In this document: positions 1 to 8,842 of the stretch, one piece after another
How the letters are laid out: every line of letters starts with the position of its first letter
Numbering within the stretch: position 1 is the stretch's first letter
Source: Acidobacteriota bacterium
GTDB taxonomy: Bacteria > Acidobacteriota > Blastocatellia > Pyrinomonadales > Pyrinomonadaceae
NCBI GenBank assembly: GCA_020199775.1
Contig: JAIVJZ010000056.1
Location: 62,001 to 126,000 of the forward strand
Direction of reading: 5' to 3'
Length of the DNA: 64,000 nt
The notes under the pieces: model-generated
What the model saw: only the letters and a program-made list of their open reading frames with translations
Told to the model about the DNA's origin: nothing
Database searches by the model: none
Program-made: the position numbers and the translations under genes

Positions 1-1408
1 TGAAGGGGACGAGGGCCTCGCCGTACTTCCCGCGCAGGCACAGCTCATGCCCTTCGGTTATCAGAGTCTGGCCGCGGGCGAGGCTGTTCCTCTGCGCTGC
101 CGAGACGGAGGAGTAGAAGCGGGCCACTTCATAAAAGTACGGGTCGCCGGCGTTCCTGTACTCCAGTTCCCCGGCGTACTTGAGGGCCGCGAGTCGCTCC
201 TCGGCCTCCGCGTCCCGCCCTTCCAGCGAGAGGGATAGATACTCCTTTGTGAGTTGCCGCGGTATCAGCTTCCCCGTAATCATCTCCCTGTTCTGGGAGA
301 TGATCCGCCACGCGCGCTCGTCGTCCTTCTGGCGGTAGGCGGCCAGAAAGTCCTGGAGCAGTTGGGCGCTGTTACGCACCCCCGAGTGGGGTTCCTCTAA
401 CGATCGAATGTTTCGGTTGGCCTCGGCCGCCCACTCGGAATCCGGGTCGAGCTTAAGGTACTTGTTCCAAGCCTCGCGCGCCTGACCCGGCAGCTTCATG
501 TCTTGCAGGCAGAGGGCACGGTTGAAGAGCGCCGCGGCGAGGGAGGGGTCAAGCTGGAGCGCCTTGTCGAGGTGCTCCAGACTCCGCGCGAAGTACTTCA
601 GACTTGTTGCGTCCTCACCTTCGAGACGTTCGTCCTTACCCGCCTCTAGCAAGGCCGCGCCGAGGTCGCTGTGGAGTTGCGCGTTGTCCTGATCCGACTT
701 CAACGCCTCTTCAAAGTGCTGGACTGCTTTGTCGAGCTGCGTCCCGGCCAGATAGAAACGGCCCAAGGCGTGATGCGCCGCGGCGTTGGGGTGGGCGCTG
801 AGGTTTTCCAACAGTCTAAGCTCTGACTGCCTGAGCGCGGCCTGATCTATGTTCGGGTTCTCCGGCCCGCGCGTCCCGGCCAGCGGGGCGTGCTCAAAGC
901 TCGTGATGCGTGCTTCAACGAGGCGCTGTTTTTGGTAGGCACGCCGGAGAATCGCTAGCCCCTGCTCTTCCTCCGGCCGCCTCTGTAGTATTAGCCAGAC
1001 CAGTAAGCCCGCGCACAGAACGACGACTACTATCACCGCCGCTTTAACATAAACGGGCGAGAGAGAACGCCCCGCGGCGCGGAACTTTTCGAGAAGGCTG
1101 GGGTCTTTAGCCTTGCGCTCCTTAGCCTTGCGCGCCGGAGCACGCGCGCTGGTTGCCTGACTCAAAGCGACTGCGAACGCGAGCTTGTCTTCTCGCTCGG
1201 GTGCTTTGAGAAAATACTGTTCGAACGCTGTCCGCTCCTCCGCCGGGAGAGTGTCTTCCACGTACTGGTCAATCAGCTCGCGCTCTACGGTGTCGAACTC
1301 CTTAGCATAGTTGCCGTCGGTCAGCAGGCGCAGATCGACCTCTTCCGCCTCCGCTTCCGCAAGCCGGCCCAGTAGGTATTGTCTCAGTTGGATTTCATCT
1401 TGACTGAT
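1..1408 (-). CDS. TPR-containing membrane protein, partial (3' end outside window)
   Basis: The frame is open from about 1408 to the left edge. The first ~90 residues resemble the N-terminal segment often found in acidobacterial ECF-linked regulators (beginning QDEIQLRQYLLG, then a TDGNY...ELIDQYV stretch). A Lys/Arg-rich linker and one hydrophobic helix around residues 125-142 follow, then TPR-like helical pairs rich in Leu/Ala/Tyr (for example HHALGRFYLAGTQLDKAV). It lies 33 nt downstream of the ECF sigma gene on the same strand, so it is probably the sigma factor's membrane partner. The frame has no ATG, GTG or TTG near its natural beginning. A GAGGAG ribosome site is followed at the right distance only by an ATC codon (1408-1406), so the start is uncertain. 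No catalytic motif is visible; a role in protein interaction is inferred from the TPRs. Confidence 0.72.
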   Translation of the reverse strand, partial: MSQDEIQLRQYLLGRLAEAEAEEVDLRLLTDGNYAKEFDTVERELIDQYVEDTLPAEERTAFEQYFLKAPEREDKLAFAVALSQATSARAPARKAKERKAKDPSLLEKFRAAGRSLSPVYVKAAVIVVVVLCAGLLVWLILQRRPEEEQGLAILRRAYQKQRLVEARITSFEHAPLAGTRGPENPNIDQAALRQSELRLLENLSAHPNAAAHHALGRFYLAGTQLDKAVQHFEEALKSDQDNAQLHSDLGAALLEAGKDERLEGEDATSLKYFARSLEHLDKALQLDPSLAAALFNRALCLQDMKLPGQAREAWNKYLKLDPDSEWAAEANRNIRSLEEPHSGVRNSAQLLQDFLAAYRQKDDERAWRIISQNREMITGKLIPRQLTKEYLSLSLEGRDAEAEERLAALKYAGELEYRNAGDPYFYEVARFYSSVSAAQRNSLARGQTLITEGHELCLRGKYGEALVPF

Positions 1409-1441
1409 GGTTGACCGCTCCTCGGCTAACTTCTACCCGTT

Positions 1442-2014
1442 TCACACATCCCTTAAGGGATGATTATCGCGACCCCTTTTGTTCCCCCTGCGGCTCGTCA
1501 CGCATTTTTCCAAAGCTTCTCTAATGTTATGGGCGCGCGACCGTAAAGCCCCGACGCTGATGCCGCGCTCCTCGGCCATCCGCTTGTGGTGCTCTATTTT
1601 TTCACGCCCTTTATACATGTGGTATTCGAGTATCAGTTCGCGCTGCTCTTCGGTTAAAAGGTCGAGACACTCCAGCAGGCGTTCGAGTGTGTCATTGGTG
1701 TTGTTTCCTTGGGGTGGGTCTACGGGAAACTCATTGGTCGCGATCTCCGGCCGCCGGAAGGCTTCGAGCATGACGTAGCGGGCGACCCTGTAAAAATAGC
1801 GAGCCGGCTCTCCGACGTAACTATCCTTTACCTTCGGCAACAGGTCGGTAACCCGCTTGACGGTCTCGTCGGCCAAGTCTTCCGCGTCGCTAAAGCCGCG
1901 CGCGGCGAACATTCTTACCAGGCCGGCGTGGATGATTCGATATTTTTGCCCTGCCACCTCCCGAGCAGGGTCAAGCCAATCCAGTAAGTCATCGAAGGGG
2001 TCTCGCGTATCCAC
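1442..2014 (-). CDS. RNA polymerase sigma factor, ECF subfamily
   Basis: A 190-residue protein with the two-part layout of ECF sigma factors. Region 2 (about 35-95) contains GFSDAEDLADETVKRV and the YFYRVARYVMLEAFR stretch for core and -10 binding. Region 4 (about 115-175) contains LTEEQRELILEYHMYKGREK and a helix-turn-helix ending SVGALRSRAHNIREAL. The start is a GTG at 2014 with only a weak ribosome site. It is followed after 33 nt by the TPR membrane protein, forming a likely two-gene unit. The spacing of region 4 and the length are typical of the family; the stimulus and target promoters cannot be read from the sequence. Confidence 0.85.
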   Translation of the reverse strand: MDTRDPFDDLLDWLDPAREVAGQKYRIIHAGLVRMFAARGFSDAEDLADETVKRVTDLLPKVKDSYVGEPARYFYRVARYVMLEAFRRPEIATNEFPVDPPQGNNTNDTLERLLECLDLLTEEQRELILEYHMYKGREKIEHHKRMAEERGISVGALRSRAHNIREALEKCVTSRRGNKRGRDNHPLRDV

Positions 2015-2141
2015 TATCTTTTAGTCCATACACGCTCTAAGAAATCTCTGGGGAAGCTGCCCGCGGGAAGACGCACGGGTGTGTAAGTGTTGCGGGAAGA
2101 TATCTCAACCCATTTATTGATGGCAAGGCTTTTCTCGCCGC

Positions 2142-2922
2142 GGGAGTGTCTAAATCATAGCTGTAAGCGGCGCAGGGTAGCGCGGGTGCTTGCGTTTACG
2201 AAGTTGACGTGCATTGTAGCAGCGCACGAATAAGTCTACGGCGCGCCTGAGCGCATGAATGCAGCGTGAGAGCGCGAGCAACGGCCTAAGCGAGCCAGAT
2301 AATGACGCAGGTCAGCGTTGACGGCCTCGACTGAGTAAGTCTGACTCTTGTCGTACATCGCAGTGTGCTTACCCACCAGCACAGCTCGCGGTAAGTGTTG
2401 AAGGCGTCGGAGTAGTAACTTGAAGCGTGCGGCGCTGAGTCCACCACAGACTGCATCACTTCCGGGGTGCGCGCCTCACAGACCGCCCACGAGACGACGC
2501 AGCGCGTCGCCCGTTCGACGATAGTGACGATATAAGCTTGCGTTTTTTTGAGCCGATGAAGGTGAACAACACAGCCATCTCCAGTATCTCAGGCGCGGCA
2601 AAGGCCTGTTCCGGGGCGGGCAAACTGGCATGGTAGGAGTTGACCCAGTTAACGACTGACTGATGGTTGACGCCGAGCATGCGCCCGATGCGGCGGAAGT
2701 TAGTACCTTCCAGATGGAGGCGCACCGCTTCACGCTTTGTCTCTTCTGGATAGCCGAGCGGCTTCGGCTCAGGCGTGTAGATGCGCTGACACTCTTTGCA
2801 CTTGTAGCGTTAGCTGCCGGTGCGGGTGTGTCCGGCTTTTGTCTGCTGCTTTGATGATGCGCCATGTGGGCAGTGACTCATGCCAATAGCTTATCATTAG
2901 CAGCTATGATTTAGACACTCCC
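2142..2922 (-). mobile_element. IS1-family insertion sequence, decayed
   Basis: A 781-bp element bounded by perfect 22-bp inverted repeats (2142-2163 and 2901-2922, starting GGGAGTGTCTAAATC) and flanked by an exact 8-bp direct repeat, CTCGCCGC, at 2134-2141 and 2923-2930. Length, end structure and 8-bp target duplication fit the IS1 family. The single transposase gene inside fills almost the whole element but is broken. Intact ends with a dead transposase suggest a recent insertion that decayed, or a copy that could still be mobilised in trans. Confidence 0.9.
2150..2881 (-). pseudogene. IS1-family transposase, broken by one stop and several frameshifts
   Basis: Reading leftwards from an ATG at 2881, the product begins MSHCPHGASSKQQ and has a zinc-ribbon-like CKEC motif. 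A TAA interrupts it where a Gln is expected (GS-stop-RYKC). The next segment is an InsA-type helix-turn-helix (FRRIGRMLGVNHQSVVNWV). The frame then shifts at an A7 run near 2545, continues as an InsB-like catalytic part (AYIVTIVERATRCVVSWAV, then SYYSDAFNTYRE), shifts again near 2370 into AMYDKSQTYSVEAVNADL, and once more near 2285 into the conserved tail (CYNARQLRKRKHPRYPAPL). The stop lies inside the inverted repeat. At least three shifts and one nonsense codon make activity very unlikely. Confidence 0.88.
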
Positions 2923-3121
2923 CTCGCCGCCGCGGGCGGCCTCGTACGCTCCTGCCCGCCATCAGATCGCCTCCCGCGCGGAAATTTCTTTATTTCCCGT
3001 GACACATTTTCGCCGCTCAGCCATATAACAAAATAGAAGAGCAAAATCAGCGCGGCGACCCTCTTAACAGACCGGACTGCATCGAGCCCGCAGTGTCGCT
3101 ACGCCCTTCAGGGAGGATGAG

Positions 3122-5875
3122 ATGAATCGCCGACGCCCCAAAGCTTGTAACTCAATCAGGATGTCACTGGCCGCCGGCTTAATCCTCAACGGGCTCTTCG
3201 GCTTCGCGCCGATGATGCCCCCGGCGCGCGCGCAAGACCGGATCATCATCATTAACGCCGACCAACCCAACGTCTGGACGCTGGAACAGGCGCACTACCT
3301 TCTGGCGCAAATGCACAGACGGAACCTGGATCTGCGGACGAAGAATCTGGAGGAGCTCGACCCGAACGAGATCGCGGGCTTGCGCTTCGACGTGCTGAGG
3401 ACTCTGGTTGAGCTCGGTGTTGCCTTTGACGATGCTAACCGCGTTAGCAACCGCCTGCTGTCGAGGAACAGGAACTTCAACGCCGGACGTCGCGAGGAAT
3501 TGATCGCCCGCCGCCAAAGGCTCCGCGACGAGTCGCTCAGCCTGACCCGCGAGATCGGGAGTTTGCAGGCCGCGGAGGCCGCCGCCACAACGCAGGAGGA
3601 GAAAGATCGCCTTGACGCAGAGATCGCCGCGAAGACGGCGGTGCGGGCCGAGGTGAATAAGGAAGTGCAGTTCACGGATCAAGAACTGGGGACGCTGACC
3701 GCGCCATCGGGCGATTTTCAGAGGACGGAGGCTGAGGTCGAGTTCGACCCGGAGAAGCTGCCCCAAAGCATCTTCGACGACGCGTTCAAGAACGCCGCGA
3801 CGACGATGATCGAGCGGTTCAATCAGCAGCCACGACTCAACGCCTCGCTCCGGCTGGAGAACTTCCTCCAGATGCAGTACGAGATCATCGCCAAGCAGTT
3901 GACGCTGCTGCGCGACGAGGTCGGCCCCGGCGAGCGCCTCCTCTTCCTCGAACTGCCGCAGACGGTCAACGTCACGCACCACGAGGCAGACAAGAAGTGG
4001 GCGCAGTCGTGGTGGCGCATCGCCGGCTACACGCGGAACGTCGAGGAATATTCCACCGCTCTACCTGAGAGATTGGGAGAGGCTTACCGCTCCCAGATGC
4101 GGAGCCGAAGCCAGAACCAAAATCTAAACCAGAACCAAAATCAGAACCAAAATCAGAACCAGAACCAAAATCAGAATCTGAATCAGAATCTGAACCGGGG
4201 CGAAGATCGGGAGCGGAACGACCAGCAGGCGAGACAGGAAGCCCGCGTGCGGCGTCGCCGGGAGGGCGACGCCCCACAGCCCACGTCGCAGAAGATCGAG
4301 CAGATATTGCAGGTGTTGCGTGCGGCTGACCCGCGCCAGAGGGTGAGCCAAACGGCGACGGGTGGCATTGAGTACGTGAACCTGGCGCCGGGGCAGGGCA
4401 TGACCTTGAACATGTGGGGCGGCTCGGGTCGTCGTAACAGGGATGTGAGGCTCCACGACCGAACCGTCCGCAGCGTGGAGTTGATCCCGCGCCAGAGTTC
4501 GCTCAACGTCAACGACCTCAAGCTGCGCGTCCGCTCGGGGGCGCTGTCTGTCGTCGCCTCCTTCCTCTTCGGTTTCGGCGCGCGCCTCAACGTCCAGCGG
4601 CAGCGCGAGCAGTTTTCGCAGTTCGTCCAGCAGGAACTCTACTCCGCTGCCTTCGGCAAGGGCTCCAGCGAGTTCGGCTGGACGTTCACGCCGATGCCCG
4701 GCACTGATCGGCTGCTCTCCGGCGTCCGCACGACCTACGCCGTCGTGGTCGTGCCCGAAGAAGCGACCTCCCTTGTGCTGGAGTCCAACGGCTGCTACTT
4801 CCCGCGCTCGGCTTACCAGCCGAACGACTTCAACGACACGATGGACGAGAGGTGGAGCGCAGCGAGAAGAACCAGCCGCAACTGCGGTGAGTCGAAGGCA
4901 TTCCTCGTGCCGATCCCCGTCGGCGGGAGCGGGCATAATGATTTCGAGGTCGATGCCATCACATACAGGCCAGTGGATAAAGGTCAGCGCATCGTAGTTT
5001 CCGTCCACGGCTACAATTTCTCCTCGCAGACCGGGGTGCTCGTCAGCGGCTCCCCACTAACGCACGCCATCGGGCTGGCGCAGCCCCTGATCCGCGACGA
5101 CAGCCTGGCCGGGGCGCGCACCGCCGAGGATCTCAGAGGCGAAAAGGTGCGCGGCAGGATCGAGCGTATCGACTCCGAGCAGATCGTCTTCAGCTTCGAG
5201 ATGCCCGCCGACTTCACGGGCACGCCGACCATCACCCTTGTCGCCCCGGGCAGGGCGGAAGACCTCAACGGGCAGACGCTCGACATCAACGGGAATATGA
5301 CGACCCTGACGGCGCTTGAGACCGTCGAGCCCATGTTTAATTTAGACCCCGACCCGTCGGTCAGGATCGACGGCCTCGAGGTCTTCAGGAGCGCGGACGG
5401 GCGGATGCTGATTGCTATGGTGAGGGGAAAAGGTTTCAATGCCGCTGCGCAGGACGCTTTCGTCAGCGGCGTGCCCGTGCCCGAGCCCGGCGGCTTTATC
5501 TCGACAAGCCTGATCCGCGCCGAGATTCCCGCGCGGCCGGACGAGACTATCCAGGCCACGCTCTCGACGGGCAACAGGACGCTCACGTCGAAGGCCGTCC
5601 TTAACCCGGCGTACCTGAAGGTCACTAACGTCACCATCGTCAGTTACGAGCCGGCGACGCGCCGCTCGCCCATCGCTGTCTTGATCGTCAAGCTGGAAGG
5701 CTCGGGCTTCTCCGAGTGGCTCAGGTCTTCGGTGGGCGACCTGACGCCGGTCTCGTCCACGGAGACCCTCCTGCGAATAGAGAATCCCGCGGCCGTCACA
5801 CGCGTCGTCCTGGCTGACGAGAACACGGGCTTCAGGACTCGGGCCGTCGTCACGCTGAACCGCCAGCCGAAGTGA
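3122..5875 (+). CDS. large secreted protein with Gln/Asn repeat and C-terminal beta (IPT/TIG-like) domains
   Basis: 917 residues; function not recognised. An N-terminal signal peptide (hydrophobic stretch about 15-35, cleavage near PARAQ) points to export. Residues about 125-200 are rich in charged residues in a coiled-coil pattern. Residues about 330-358 form a near-pure Gln/Asn/Leu tract encoded by a short DNA repeat (about 4110-4196), followed by an Arg/Glu-rich segment. The C-terminal half contains repeats of the form VSVHGYNF...VLVSGSPL and MVRGKGF...VSGVPV, which resemble IPT/TIG immunoglobulin-like folds. The start has a GGGAGGATGAG ribosome site. A metalloprotease gene begins 41 nt downstream, so the two may be co-transcribed. 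A surface or structural role is inference. Confidence 0.75.
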   Translation: MNRRRPKACNSIRMSLAAGLILNGLFGFAPMMPPARAQDRIIIINADQPNVWTLEQAHYLLAQMHRRNLDLRTKNLEELDPNEIAGLRFDVLRTLVELGVAFDDANRVSNRLLSRNRNFNAGRREELIARRQRLRDESLSLTREIGSLQAAEAAATTQEEKDRLDAEIAAKTAVRAEVNKEVQFTDQELGTLTAPSGDFQRTEAEVEFDPEKLPQSIFDDAFKNAATTMIERFNQQPRLNASLRLENFLQMQYEIIAKQLTLLRDEVGPGERLLFLELPQTVNVTHHEADKKWAQSWWRIAGYTRNVEEYSTALPERLGEAYRSQMRSRSQNQNLNQNQNQNQNQNQNQNQNLNQNLNRGEDRERNDQQARQEARVRRRREGDAPQPTSQKIEQILQVLRAADPRQRVSQTATGGIEYVNLAPGQGMTLNMWGGSGRRNRDVRLHDRTVRSVELIPRQSSLNVNDLKLRVRSGALSVVASFLFGFGARLNVQRQREQFSQFVQQELYSAAFGKGSSEFGWTFTPMPGTDRLLSGVRTTYAVVVVPEEATSLVLESNGCYFPRSAYQPNDFNDTMDERWSAARRTSRNCGESKAFLVPIPVGGSGHNDFEVDAITYRPVDKGQRIVVSVHGYNFSSQTGVLVSGSPLTHAIGLAQPLIRDDSLAGARTAEDLRGEKVRGRIERIDSEQIVFSFEMPADFTGTPTITLVAPGRAEDLNGQTLDINGNMTTLTALETVEPMFNLDPDPSVRIDGLEVFRSADGRMLIAMVRGKGFNAAAQDAFVSGVPVPEPGGFISTSLIRAEIPARPDETIQATLSTGNRTLTSKAVLNPAYLKVTNVTIVSYEPATRRSPIAVLIVKLEGSGFSEWLRSSVGDLTPVSSTETLLRIENPAAVTRVVLADENTGFRTRAVVTLNRQPK

Positions 5876-5916
5876 GTGCTGTCACGCGGATCAATCCAAT
5901 TACGGAAGGAGATTTT

Positions 5917-6966
5917 ATGAAGGAGCTTGCCAACCTCTTGTCCCCGCGGAGGAGACGCCGCCTCGCGCCGGCACTGCTCTTCCTCGTCGGCTGCCTCGCT
6001 GTTTCCTGCCGCACCGAGCCGGGGCAGAACACCGCGAACGTCGCAGCCCCAGCCTCGCCGACGGCCACGTCCCCGGACGCCTCGCGGAGGGCGCAGACCG
6101 ACCTGGCTAGTCCCTTCGTGCTAGGGGAGCGTAGGTTTGCCTCGCGCCAAGAGTTCATTGAGGCTATCAGGCCGCGATGCGCGACCGAGGAGCCGTCCGA
6201 GCCACGCCGCGAAGCCATAAGAACGCAGCTCAAGGAATTTACCGACCGGGTCTCGCCGCAAGAGAGAACGCTCACCGCCGTCGAAATCCTTGTTCACTTT
6301 CACGTCGTCACAAACAGCGTCGGCACTGAGGGACGACTGACGGCCGAAGACGTGAGGAGACAGATTGAGGTGTTGAATGCGGCTTATGCCGGGGCCGCCC
6401 CGGGCGGGGCGGGCACGAGAACGCCCTTCAGGTTCAGACTTGTGGAACCGATTGAGTTCATCGCGGACGACCGCCTGTACAACGTCGCGTACAACCAGTC
6501 TCCGACGGCGGAGGAACGTGAGTTGAAGCGCCACAATATAGGGGGGAAGGGCGAGCTGAACTTCTACACGGCGCGGCTAGCTGACGACACTCTCGGCTGG
6601 GCGCGCTGGCCTTGGGACTTCGACCAAGGCGTTGACGGGGTGGTGGTTCGCTTCTCGACACTGCCGGGCGGCAGTTCCGCGCCCTACGATCAGGGGGACA
6701 CGGGGACACATGAGGTGGGCCACTGGCTCGGCCTCTTCCACACGTTCCAAGGCGGCTGCTCGACGACGAACGACGAGGTCGCCGACACTCCGGCGGAAAG
6801 GTCTCCGGCGGCCGGGTGTCCAACCGCGAGGGATACGTGCCCGAGCGAGCCGGGCACCGATCCCGTCGAAAACTTCATGGACTATAGCGACGACTTCTGC
6901 ATGTTCAAGTTCACGGACGGGCAGTCCACGCGCATGAGCGACATATTCGCGCGGTACCGCAGATGA
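5917..6966 (+). CDS. M43-type zinc metalloprotease, probable lipoprotein
   Basis: A 349-residue metzincin. The zinc motif is HEVGHWLGLFH at residues 265-275 (HExxHxxGxxH), followed by a Cys-rich region and NFMDYSDDFC, the Met-turn segment typical of the M43 (pappalysin/cytophagalysin) family. The N terminus has an Arg-rich patch, a hydrophobic stretch and a lipobox-like LAVSC near residue 30, suggesting a lipid-anchored secreted enzyme. The start at 5917 is preferred over an upstream in-frame codon at 5872 because GGAAGGAG lies just before it and the signal sequence begins there. Four Cys around 285-330 may form the family's disulfides. The substrate is unknown; the neighbouring 917-residue secreted protein is a candidate. 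Confidence 0.85.
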   Translation: MKELANLLSPRRRRRLAPALLFLVGCLAVSCRTEPGQNTANVAAPASPTATSPDASRRAQTDLASPFVLGERRFASRQEFIEAIRPRCATEEPSEPRREAIRTQLKEFTDRVSPQERTLTAVEILVHFHVVTNSVGTEGRLTAEDVRRQIEVLNAAYAGAAPGGAGTRTPFRFRLVEPIEFIADDRLYNVAYNQSPTAEERELKRHNIGGKGELNFYTARLADDTLGWARWPWDFDQGVDGVVVRFSTLPGGSSAPYDQGDTGTHEVGHWLGLFHTFQGGCSTTNDEVADTPAERSPAAGCPTARDTCPSEPGTDPVENFMDYSDDFCMFKFTDGQSTRMSDIFARYRR

Positions 6967-6992
6967 AACGGGCGCGACCGAACGCTTGCGCG

Positions 6993-7026
6993 AAAAGGGG
7001 GAGGACGCACATGCGTCCTCCCCTTT
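6993..7026. terminator. intergenic hairpin, probable bidirectional terminator
   Basis: A stem of about 15 bp (AAAGGGG...GGACGCA pairing with TGCGTCC...CCCTTT) has a loop of two bases and A/T-rich ends on both sides. It sits between the convergent metalloprotease gene and the lipoprotein gene. Confidence 0.6.
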
Positions 7027-7092
7027 CAAGCGTTACTCCTCCTGCTGTTGATTGCGCGCCGGATGTCGAACAGCCATTTGAACGGACGTGCC

Positions 7093-7641
7093 CTAATGGG
7101 AAGTGCGTTCGGCAGGAGAGTCGGCCAAATGCCAGTCGATAATTTTGATGGTCTGCTCGCCGTCCCTCTCGCAAACCCAGACGGTCGCGCGAACGTTAGG
7201 CTTGATCGTTCCCTCTTTCGAGATGATCAGTCCCCAGTTCCCCTCTTCCATACGCTTACTTTCCAGTCGATAAACCACAGTACGGTCTTTATCGGTCGGC
7301 TGTCTCAACTCTTCATCGGAGTCCCATTCCGTACGGATAGTTATCTCGACGGCGTCAGTCGTTCGCTTAAAGTAGCGCACTGCCCCGCGGAAGAAAGTGA
7401 CATTGTCGCGCTCACACCCTTCGATTTCGGGCACCGCAACACGCTGACCGCGAGACGCCACGTCCTCTTGGGGCCGCCTGCCCCCTTTCGACTGGTTCTC
7501 TTTTAAATTTTGTGCCGTGGCTGCGCTTGTCGGCTGCGGCCCTCGCCCCGCTGGCGCATTACGCTGAACCTCCACGCACCCCGAACAGAACAACAAGTTG
7601 ACGAGCAAAAACGACCCCCCCAAAAGCACAACGTACTTCAT
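7093..7641 (-). CDS. hypothetical lipoprotein
   Basis: 182 residues, no recognised domain. The N terminus MKYVVLLGGSFLLVNLLFCSGC carries a signal peptide and a lipobox-like FCSGC, so the mature protein probably begins at Cys and is membrane anchored. A Gly/Pro/Gln-rich linker and a basic QSKGGRRP segment lead to a C-terminal half with alternating hydrophobic residues (YFKRTTDAVEITIRTEW, RTVVYRLESKR) suggesting a small beta-rich domain. The start at 7641 is chosen because GGGAG lies about 9 nt upstream; a longer in-frame version from 7668 lacks such a site. It is a single gene convergent with the metalloprotease. Confidence 0.7.
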   Translation of the reverse strand: MKYVVLLGGSFLLVNLLFCSGCVEVQRNAPAGRGPQPTSAATAQNLKENQSKGGRRPQEDVASRGQRVAVPEIEGCERDNVTFFRGAVRYFKRTTDAVEITIRTEWDSDEELRQPTDKDRTVVYRLESKRMEEGNWGLIISKEGTIKPNVRATVWVCERDGEQTIKIIDWHLADSPAERTSH

Positions 7642-7720
7642 TTCAAATACTCCCTTGACTGGAACCATAAGCTTGCCGGAGCGGCAAACTCATGCTTCCA
7701 GTCACACTGACAGACAACAA

Positions 7721-8842
7721 CTAAAGCTTCGGCAACGTAACGCCGTGTTGGCCTTGGTATTTGCCGCCGCGATCCTTATAAGAAGTTTCACACACCTCAT
7801 CTGACTCAAAGAATATAACTTGAGCGACGCCTTCGTTGGCATATATTTTAGCGGGTAGCGGTGTGGTGTTTGAAAACTCCAAGGTTACATATCCTTCCCA
7901 TTCAGGCTCGAAGGGCGTGACGTTGACTATAATTCCACAATTACTCGTGAACACTCCTGCCTCAAGCGCGAAATTGCCAAGCGCCGGTACTGTGAGACAG
8001 TAAACATCGTGATCGCCGGGTAGCGCCCGGATAGAGGCTATCCGGTGTCGGGCATGCGAGGGCATTGCTTCTGGAAATGGAACTGCGGGGTGAAATTGAT
8101 TGAAGGGCGTACGTTTATATCCGGGCAATCGAGAAGAATACGGGGATGGGGCTATGGAGACGGAGGCAGGCTCGGGTTGCCGCGCCGGCTTGATGGACAG
8201 CCCCATCAGGCTGTTACCGGGACGTAGCTGATGGGCTTCTACCAGATGGCCGTGAGAACGCTTAAATTTATGATCCGGAGTGCAGTGAATTACGTGCCCG
8301 TTGTCGAGGGCAATTTCAAGTAGTGAGTCCCGGCCGATGTATCGAGGCGCATGGAGTAAGGTGGTCACGATGCTGCCGTCCGAGTTGAGGCTATAACCTC
8401 TAAAAGTCTCGCCCCGTTCCGCACGAAGCGCCATCTCTTCCAATGAAGGGGATGTTCCGTCGGCCAGAGCGACGCGAGTGTCGCCGCGAAAGCATCTTGC
8501 ATAGGTGCTCTTACCCAAACAAATCGTCAGGACGTTTCGCGGTATCCGAAAATATTCAACGGTGCGCGCAAGCGCGAAGCTGTTGGGCGGCACAATCACG
8601 TACTCACCTTTTACGTCCACAAAATTCTTGGAGTCGAAATCCTTCGGATCGACGATGGTGCTGTTGATGTTGGTGAAGAGTTTGAATTCATCGGCGCAAC
8701 GAATGTCGTACCCGTAGCTCGATGTGCCGTAGGAGATGATGCGCCTGCCTTCAATCTCCTTGATCTGGTTCGGCTCGTATGGCTCGATCATTGCACCTTC
8801 AGTCGCCATCCGGCGAATCCACTTGTCCGATTTGATACTCAT
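7721..8842 (-). CDS. dcd: dCTP deaminase interrupted by an in-frame mini-intein
   Basis: 373 residues encoding dCTP deaminase (dCTP to dUTP, supplying dUMP for thymidylate synthesis) in two exteins. Residues 1-116 (MSIKSDKWIRRMATEG ... GKSTYAR) and 302-373 (CGIIVNVTPFEPEWEG ... GQHGVTLPKL) join to a 188-residue enzyme, the usual family length. The junction falls within the highly conserved active-site string GKSTYAR-CGI, so the enzyme should be inactive until the insert is removed. Residues 117-301 are a self-splicing intein (listed separately). Both exteins are intact and continue each other without loss. No partner gene overlaps it, and no ribosome site stronger than a GGGAG-like one is visible upstream. 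Confidence 0.93.
   Translation of the reverse strand: MSIKSDKWIRRMATEGAMIEPYEPNQIKEIEGRRIISYGTSSYGYDIRCADEFKLFTNINSTIVDPKDFDSKNFVDVKGEYVIVPPNSFALARTVEYFRIPRNVLTICLGKSTYARCFRGDTRVALADGTSPSLEEMALRAERGETFRGYSLNSDGSIVTTLLHAPRYIGRDSLLEIALDNGHVIHCTPDHKFKRSHGHLVEAHQLRPGNSLMGLSIKPARQPEPASVSIAPSPYSSRLPGYKRTPFNQFHPAVPFPEAMPSHARHRIASIRALPGDHDVYCLTVPALGNFALEAGVFTSNCGIIVNVTPFEPEWEGYVTLEFSNTTPLPAKIYANEGVAQVIFFESDEVCETSYKDRGGKYQGQHGVTLPKL
7940..8494 (-). other. mini-intein within dcd (Hint-type, no homing endonuclease)
   Basis: A 185-residue insertion at residues 117-301 of the dcd product. It starts with Cys (CFRGDTRVALADGT, splicing block A) and has the block B motif CTPDHKF (T-x-x-H). It carries a C-terminal block F-like HDVYCLTVPALGNFAL, ends in Asn, and is followed by Cys as the +1 residue. 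At 185 residues there is no room for a LAGLIDADG domain and no such motif is present. The residue before the terminal Asn is Ser (FTSN) where most inteins have His, a recognised but less common variant. Splicing competence is inferred from the conserved Cys1, TxxH, Asn and +1 Cys. Confidence 0.9.
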
